From NCBI GenBank assembly GCA_022562375.1, contig JADFPK010000037.1, forward strand, positions 1 through 11,437: a DNA stretch of 11,437 nucleotides, read 5' to 3'. Of the stretch, positions 7,571 to 11,437 are shown piece by piece; within the stretch, counting starts at the first letter, position 1, and each line of letters starts with the position of its first letter. Made by a program: the position numbers and the translations under genes. This DNA is from Pseudomonadota bacterium. GTDB taxonomy: Bacteria; Pseudomonadota; Alphaproteobacteria; SMXQ01. The notes under the pieces were generated by a model that saw nothing but the letters and a program-made list of their open reading frames with translations, had not been told where the DNA came from and searched no databases.

Positions 7571-7607
7571 CTCTAGCGCCTATTAAACCCCCCAAGCGCC
7601 GCTAGAG
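7571..7607 (-). other. Inverted repeat over the stop codon of the acyl-CoA synthetase gene
   Basis: CTCTAGCG (7571-7578) and CGCTAGAG (7600-7607) are perfect 8-bp inverted copies separated by 21 nt, and the TAG stop (7604-7602) lies in one arm. On the minus strand the second arm is followed by GCGGGAAAGC, not by a T-run, so it is not a standard intrinsic terminator. It may be a 3'-end stem that protects the mRNA, or a weak terminator between this gene and fdhB. Confidence 0.4.
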
Positions 7608-9740
7608 CAGGCCGGCGCCGCGCGCCCAGCGGTACTTGGCGCCGAGCACGGCGACGGGAAGCTCGGTGGTATAGGGATAGGCGACGATGTCCCGCTCATA
7701 GAGGTATTCGGACGCCTCCTCGACGGCGACATCGCCGACGAGGGAGGCCACGACGGGCTTGTGGATACCCTTGGCCCGGCACTCCTCCACCACCTCGCCC
7801 AGCAGTTCGGCGAACACCATGGGCGGCGTGACGATGGTGTGCCAGTAGCCGAGAATCAGGGCGTCGATGCGGTCGTCCTCGAGCCCCAGCTTGATGGTGT
7901 TGCGATAGGTCAGCGGCGGTTCGCCGCCGGTGATGTCGACCGGGTTGCCCGCCGCCCCGAAGGGCGGGATGAACTCCCTGAACGCCCTATCGAGATCGTC
8001 GGGCATTTCCATCAATTCGAGGCCGTTATCGACGCAGGCATCGGACAGCAAAACGCCGGAGCCGCCGGCGCCGGTGATGATCAGCACGTTCTCGCCCCGA
8101 GGGGTGGGGAGTTTCGGCAGGCCGCGGGCGAACTGCAGCATGTCGTTCAGCGACATGGCGCGGATGACGCCCGATTGGCGCAGGATGTCATCGTAGATCT
8201 GGTCGTTGCCGGCGAGCGCCGCGGTATGGGAGGCGGCGGCGCGGGCGCCCGAGGCGGTGCGCCCGGCCTTGAGCACGACGATCGGCTTCTTCTTCGAAAC
8301 GCGCTCCGCCACCTCGGCGAAGGTGCGCCCGTCCTTGAGGTCCTCGACATGCATGACGATGACGTCGGTGTTGTCGTCCTGCTCGAAGAAGGTGAGGAGG
8401 TCGTCCTCGTCGAGATCGGACTTATTCCCCAGGCCGACGATCGCCGAGACCCCCATCTTGGTCGAGCGCGAAAAGCCGATGATCGACATGCCGACGCCGC
8501 CGCTTTGCGACGACAAGGCGACCTTGCCGACGAGGTCGTAAGGTGTACAGAAGGTGGCGCAGAGGTTCTTCGGCGTGTAGTAGAAGCCGTAGATGTTCGG
8601 CCCCATCACCCGGACATTGTGCTTGCGCGCGATCGCCACCATCTCCCGCTGCAGCTCGACCTCGCCGGTCTCGGCGAAGCCCGAGGGGATCATGATGGCG
8701 CCGGCGATGTTCTTCCGGCCGACCTCCTCGAGCGCCTGGAGAACGAACTTGGCGGGGATGGCGAAGATGGCGATGTCGACCGCGCCCTCGATGTCCTCGA
8801 CGCTCTTGTAGCATTTGCGCCCGAGGATCTCGTCGGCGCGCGGGTTGATGGGATAAATCTCGCCCTTATAGCCGCCGTCGATCAGGTTCTTCATCACCGA
8901 ATTGCCGATCTTGCCCTCCTCCGCCGAGGCGCCGATCACGGCCACCGCATCGGGCTCCATGATGCGCTTCATGGCGGCGAGGATTTCCTCCTGGGAGGGG
9001 CGGAAGGGCGCCTCTGGGGATGAGAAATCGACGATCATGCGGACGTCGACCGCGGTCGCCCCATCCGTGCGGGCGAACACCGGGTTGAGGTCGATCTCGC
9101 TGATTTCCGGGAAGTCGTCGACCAGTTTCGAAACGCTGATGATCATCGCCGCCAACGCCTCTCGGTCGATCGGCGGGGCGCCCCTGACGCCGTGCAGGAT
9201 TTCCGCCGCGCGGATGCCCTCGATCATCGAAAGCGCGGTGATGCGGTCGGTCGGCGCCAGGCGGAAGGTGACGTCCTTGAGCACCTCCACCAGCACGCCG
9301 CCGAGTCCGAAGGCGACGACCTTGCCGAAGCTTTGATCGGTGACGGCGCCGACGATGACTTCCTGGGCTTGGGGCAGCATCTGCTGCACCTGGACCCCGG
9401 CGATGTCGGCGTCCGCTTTATAGTCCTTGGCGTTGGCGATGATGGTGTCGTAACCCTTGGCCACGGCCTCGGCGTCGGCGAGATCGGTCAGCACCCCGCC
9501 GGCCTCGGTCTTGTGCAGGATGTCCGCAGAGACGATCTTCAGGACCGCCGGATAGCCGATCTCATCGGCGAGCTTGACCGCCTCGTCGGCCGAGGTCGCG
9601 AGCCCCTCCTTGGGCACGGGGATGGCGTAGGCGTCGCAGACCTTCTTGGCTTCGGGCGCGCTCAGCGCCGTGCGCCCGTCGGCCTTGACCTGGTCCAATA
9701 CCGCCCTGACTGCTTTTTTATCCAATTCCATTATCTCCAT
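7602..9740 (-). CDS. Single-chain ADP-forming acyl-CoA synthetase (acetate-CoA ligase family), ATP-grasp half first
   Basis: Catalyses acid + ATP + CoA = acyl-CoA + ADP + Pi, reversibly, through phosphohistidine intermediates; cytoplasmic. The 712 residues carry the beta-type ATP-grasp half first (about 1-240). It contains HKTEAGGV (76-83, His76 the likely beta phosphohistidine) and EIDLNPVF (215-222). The CoA-binding Rossmann part follows (about 255-385, AVIGAS 267-272), then the ligase-like alpha part with ASHTAALAG (503-511). His505 is the expected main phosphohistidine. This beta-alpha order is the reverse of proteins such as PatZ, but both orders are known. GPNIYG (380-385) replaces the common GPNCLG. 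The ATG at 9740 is preferred over the one at 9731 because GGAG lies 6 nt before it. Substrate is not readable from sequence. Next to frc and fdh, formate/formyl-CoA or oxalate are plausible, acetate or another acid possible. Confidence 0.9.
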   Translation of the reverse strand: MEIMELDKKAVRAVLDQVKADGRTALSAPEAKKVCDAYAIPVPKEGLATSADEAVKLADEIGYPAVLKIVSADILHKTEAGGVLTDLADAEAVAKGYDTIIANAKDYKADADIAGVQVQQMLPQAQEVIVGAVTDQSFGKVVAFGLGGVLVEVLKDVTFRLAPTDRITALSMIEGIRAAEILHGVRGAPPIDREALAAMIISVSKLVDDFPEISEIDLNPVFARTDGATAVDVRMIVDFSSPEAPFRPSQEEILAAMKRIMEPDAVAVIGASAEEGKIGNSVMKNLIDGGYKGEIYPINPRADEILGRKCYKSVEDIEGAVDIAIFAIPAKFVLQALEEVGRKNIAGAIMIPSGFAETGEVELQREMVAIARKHNVRVMGPNIYGFYYTPKNLCATFCTPYDLVGKVALSSQSGGVGMSIIGFSRSTKMGVSAIVGLGNKSDLDEDDLLTFFEQDDNTDVIVMHVEDLKDGRTFAEVAERVSKKKPIVVLKAGRTASGARAAASHTAALAGNDQIYDDILRQSGVIRAMSLNDMLQFARGLPKLPTPRGENVLIITGAGGSGVLLSDACVDNGLELMEMPDDLDRAFREFIPPFGAAGNPVDITGGEPPLTYRNTIKLGLEDDRIDALILGYWHTIVTPPMVFAELLGEVVEECRAKGIHKPVVASLVGDVAVEEASEYLYERDIVAYPYTTELPVAVLGAKYRWARGAGLL

Positions 9741-9800
9741 TATCGACTCCGGTTTCGACGTGGATTGCCGTCGCGTTACAGTTGTTCATCGCATCCTACG

Positions 9801-9828
9801 ATAAAACCGCCGGGCCTGATCCGGGCGG
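9801..9828 (-). terminator. Probable intrinsic terminator after frc
   Basis: On the minus strand CCGCC (9828-9824) pairs with GGCGG (9811-9807). Beyond one mismatch there are two more G-C pairs and a 6-nt loop, and the stem is followed directly by TTTTAT (9806-9801). It starts about 52 bp after the frc stop and ends 60 bp before the synthetase ATG. It would therefore separate the frc transcript from the synthetase gene. Confidence 0.6.
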
Positions 9829-9880
9829 CATTCACCTTTGCGTACCAGCCGTCTGGCGCACTCCGGCCGCGTCCGGGCCC

Positions 9881-11113
9881 TCAGATCGCGCCGGCCGCAC
9901 GCGCTTCTTCTATCTCGCTATCGGCGAAGCCGACGATCTGCTTGAGGATTTCCTCGGTATGTTCGCCAAGCAGCGGCGGCGTCGTCACCTCGACCGGCGA
10001 ATCCGACAGCCGGATCGGGCAGCCGACGGTCTTGAAGGTTCCCCGTTCGGGATGGTCGACCTCGACCACGACGCCTCTCTCGGCCATCGAATCGTCCTCG
10101 ATCAAATCCTTCATGTCGAGGATCGGGCCGCAGGGCACGTTGATCTCGTTGAGCAGCCGGGTGACCTCGAACTTGTCGTGGGTTTGCGTCCATTCCTCGA
10201 CGATGGCGAACACGTCGTCGAGGCGGTTCACCCTGGCTTCCGGCGTCGCATAGTCGGGGTCCTCGACGAGTTCCTGGCGCCCGATGAGCTTCATCAGCGG
10301 CGCCCAGCCCTGGGGCTGGATGATCGTATAGATGTAATCGTTGGGCCCGCCGGGCTTGCACCTGAGCGCCGTTCCCGGCTGGCCGCCACCCGATGCGTTG
10401 CCCGAACGGGGCACCACGTCGCCGAAGTCCTGGTTGGGATACTCGTCCAGGGGGCCGTTGGCGAGGCGCTGCTGATCGCGCATCTTGACCCGGCACAGAT
10501 TGAGCACCGCGTCCTGCATGGCGACCTCGACCCGCTGGCCCTGGCCGGTCTTTTCGCGGTGATAGAGCGCCGCCAGGATGCCGGCCAGCAGATGGATGCC
10601 GGTGCCGGTGTCGCCGATCTGGGCGCCCGAGCTGGTCGGCGGGCCGTCCTCCCAGCCGGTGGTGCTCATGGCGCCGCCCATCGCCTGGGCGACGGTCTCA
10701 TAGGCCTTGCAGTCGACGAATGGACCGCCGCCGAATCCCTTGATCGAGGCGTAGACGATGCGGGGGTTGATCTCCTGGATGGCCTCCCAGGTGAACCCCT
10801 GGCGGTCGAGCGCGCCGGGCGCGAAGTTCTCGACCAGCACGTCACACGCCGCTATCAGCCGGGAGAAGATCTCCTTGCCCTTGGCGGTCTTGATGTTGAT
10901 CGTGATCGAGCGCTTGTTGCAATTGAGCATGGTGAAATAAAGACTGTCCACCTCGGGCAGATCGCGAAGCTGCTGGCGGGTGATGTCGCCGCGGCCGGGC
11001 AATTCGACCTTGATGACGTCGGCGCCGAACCACGCCATGATCTGGGTGCAAGAGGGTCCCGACTGGACGTGGGTCATGTCGAGAACGCGGATACCTTCGA
11101 GTGCTTTGTTCAT
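9881..11113 (-). CDS. frc: Class III CoA transferase, formyl-CoA:oxalate CoA-transferase type
   Basis: Moves CoA from formyl-CoA to oxalate, giving oxalyl-CoA and formate; cytoplasmic, normally an interlocked dimer. The 410 residues resemble E. coli YfdW and the Oxalobacter enzyme along the whole length: HVQSGPS with Gln17, [10 protein letters not shown] (42-51), [10 protein letters not shown] (61-70), [12 protein letters not shown] (107-118), and [12 protein letters not shown] (165-176) with the catalytic Asp168. [12 protein letters not shown] lies near 200-211, with the glycine loop SGGGQPG after it. Position 48 is Gln, as I recall for YfdW, where the Oxalobacter protein has Trp, so substrate preference may be broader. 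The first residue of the glycine loop is Ser, not Gly. The ATG at 11113 has AGGAAG close upstream. The gene follows the ThDP enzyme gene by 76 bp and is probably co-transcribed with it. Other dicarboxylates or 2-hydroxy acids remain possible substrates. Confidence 0.9.
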   Translation of the reverse strand: MNKALEGIRVLDMTHVQSGPSCTQIMAWFGADVIKVELPGRGDITRQQLRDLPEVDSLYFTMLNCNKRSITINIKTAKGKEIFSRLIAACDVLVENFAPGALDRQGFTWEAIQEINPRIVYASIKGFGGGPFVDCKAYETVAQAMGGAMSTTGWEDGPPTSSGAQIGDTGTGIHLLAGILAALYHREKTGQGQRVEVAMQDAVLNLCRVKMRDQQRLANGPLDEYPNQDFGDVVPRSGNASGGGQPGTALRCKPGGPNDYIYTIIQPQGWAPLMKLIGRQELVEDPDYATPEARVNRLDDVFAIVEEWTQTHDKFEVTRLLNEINVPCGPILDMKDLIEDDSMAERGVVVEVDHPERGTFKTVGCPIRLSDSPVEVTTPPLLGEHTEEILKQIVGFADSEIEEARAAGAI

Positions 11114-11153
11114 TTTTCTTCCTGACTACGGCTACGCCAAATTGAGACCGTGC

Positions 11154-11190
11154 TGTCGATTACGGGCCTGTCGATCGCGGGCCTACGGGC
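11154..11190. repeat. 15-bp tandem duplication in the spacer before frc
   Basis: Plus-strand TGTCGATTACGGGCC (11154-11168) is followed by TGTCGATCGCGGGCC (11169-11183), two mismatches, and then a partial third copy TACGGGC (11184-11190) that touches the stop codon of the ThDP enzyme gene. Like the array before tupB, the unit ends in CGGGCC. No promoter or terminator was recognised in this spacer. Confidence 0.8.
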
Positions 11191-11437
11191 TACTTGTACA
11201 TGGTCTGCCGTTTGGTCCCGGGCGCCCAGACGTTGATATCGACCCAGATGTTGACCAGCGCCGGCTTGCCCGAGGCCACGGCTTCGCGGGCGCGCTCGAG
11301 CGCCGGGCGAATCTGGCCGGGCTCGCGCACCTCCTCGCCGTGCCCGCCGAGCATCTCGGCGAACTTGTCGTAGGGGACGTCGCCCAGCATGTTGCCGACA
11401 TTGCCCCGCTGCTCGCCGTATTTCATGATCTGGCCGC
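11190..11437 (-). CDS. C-terminal fragment of a thiamine-diphosphate-dependent enzyme (oxalyl-CoA decarboxylase / 2-hydroxyacyl-CoA lyase / acetolactate synthase superfamily)
   Basis: Only the last 81 or so residues are inside the window; the frame continues past the right edge. The visible part has the end of a ThDP-binding domain: GNMLGDVPYDKFAEMLGG, then HGEEVREPGQIRPALERA, then GKPALVNIWVD, a pattern shared by this enzyme superfamily. Position directly before frc suggests oxalyl-CoA decarboxylase, which makes formyl-CoA and CO2 from oxalyl-CoA. However, the last residues WAPGTKRQTMYK do not resemble the C-termini I recall for Oxalobacter OXC or E. coli YfdU, which have an IDP-x(2)-G-x-ESG type ending. 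A 2-hydroxyacyl-CoA lyase or another carboligase is therefore a real alternative. The catalytic Glu and most cofactor residues lie outside the window. The superfamily is firm, the reaction is not. Confidence 0.75.
   Translation of the reverse strand, partial: GQIMKYGEQRGNVGNMLGDVPYDKFAEMLGGHGEEVREPGQIRPALERAREAVASGKPALVNIWVDINVWAPGTKRQTMYK

Noticed and set aside
7761..9023. 420-residue open frame on the plus strand
   Set aside because: Antisense shadow of the acyl-CoA synthetase gene, with no ribosome site or domain seen.
9741..9800. Promoter for the acyl-CoA synthetase gene
   Set aside because: A terminator before it implies one, but no -35/-10 pair could be supported in this stretch; only the GGAG ribosome site is clear.
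9782..11125. 447-residue open frame on the plus strand
   Set aside because: Covers frc in antisense; the peptide is Asp/Leu/Gly/His-rich without motifs, typical of third-position GC bias.

Overview
The window comes from a high-GC bacterium, most likely an alphaproteobacterium. The evidence is the strong G/C bias at third codon positions, clear Shine-Dalgarno sites, and a fused two-subunit NAD-type formate dehydrogenase of the kind known from Methylobacterium. The taxonomic guess is inference. Every supported gene is on the minus strand, so transcription runs from high to low coordinates. No gap between genes exceeds 170 bp, and the long plus-strand reading frames are GC-driven shadows.

Layout in transcription order. 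(1) 11437-9881: the C-terminal end of a thiamine-diphosphate enzyme (cut by the window edge), a 76-bp spacer with a short tandem duplication, and a class III formyl-CoA transferase (frc), followed by a probable intrinsic terminator at 9828-9801. (2) 9740-7602: a single-chain ADP-forming acyl-CoA synthetase with the ATP-grasp half first. A 166-bp gap follows, holding an inverted repeat over its stop codon and the most AT-rich block seen in the window. (3) 7435-1408: fdhB (fused NuoE+NuoF-like subunit), fdhA (catalytic subunit), fdhD (cofactor sulfuration) and mobA (guanylylation of the pterin), packed with gaps of 1, 10 and 2 bp. (4) 1300-1: tupB and tupC, the permease and ATPase of a tungstate-type ABC importer. 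They are separated from mobA by 107 bp that includes four tandem 14-bp repeats. No tupA-like binding protein gene is present in the window.

Taken together, the genes make a one-carbon disposal module. A CoA transferase and a ThDP enzyme would make or use formyl-CoA, most simply from oxalate. Formate is released and oxidised to CO2 by a NAD+-linked Mo/W formate dehydrogenase. The same block carries the genes that import the metal oxyanion, finish the bis-MGD cofactor and sulfurate it. The acyl-CoA synthetase could prime the CoA cycle, or recover ATP from formyl-CoA.

Points of interest: the visible end of the ThDP enzyme does not look like classical oxalyl-CoA decarboxylases; FdhA lacks the His-Cys cluster motif common in relatives; FdhD has only one Cys of the usual CxxC; and the mobA-tupB spacer has an unusual repeat array.
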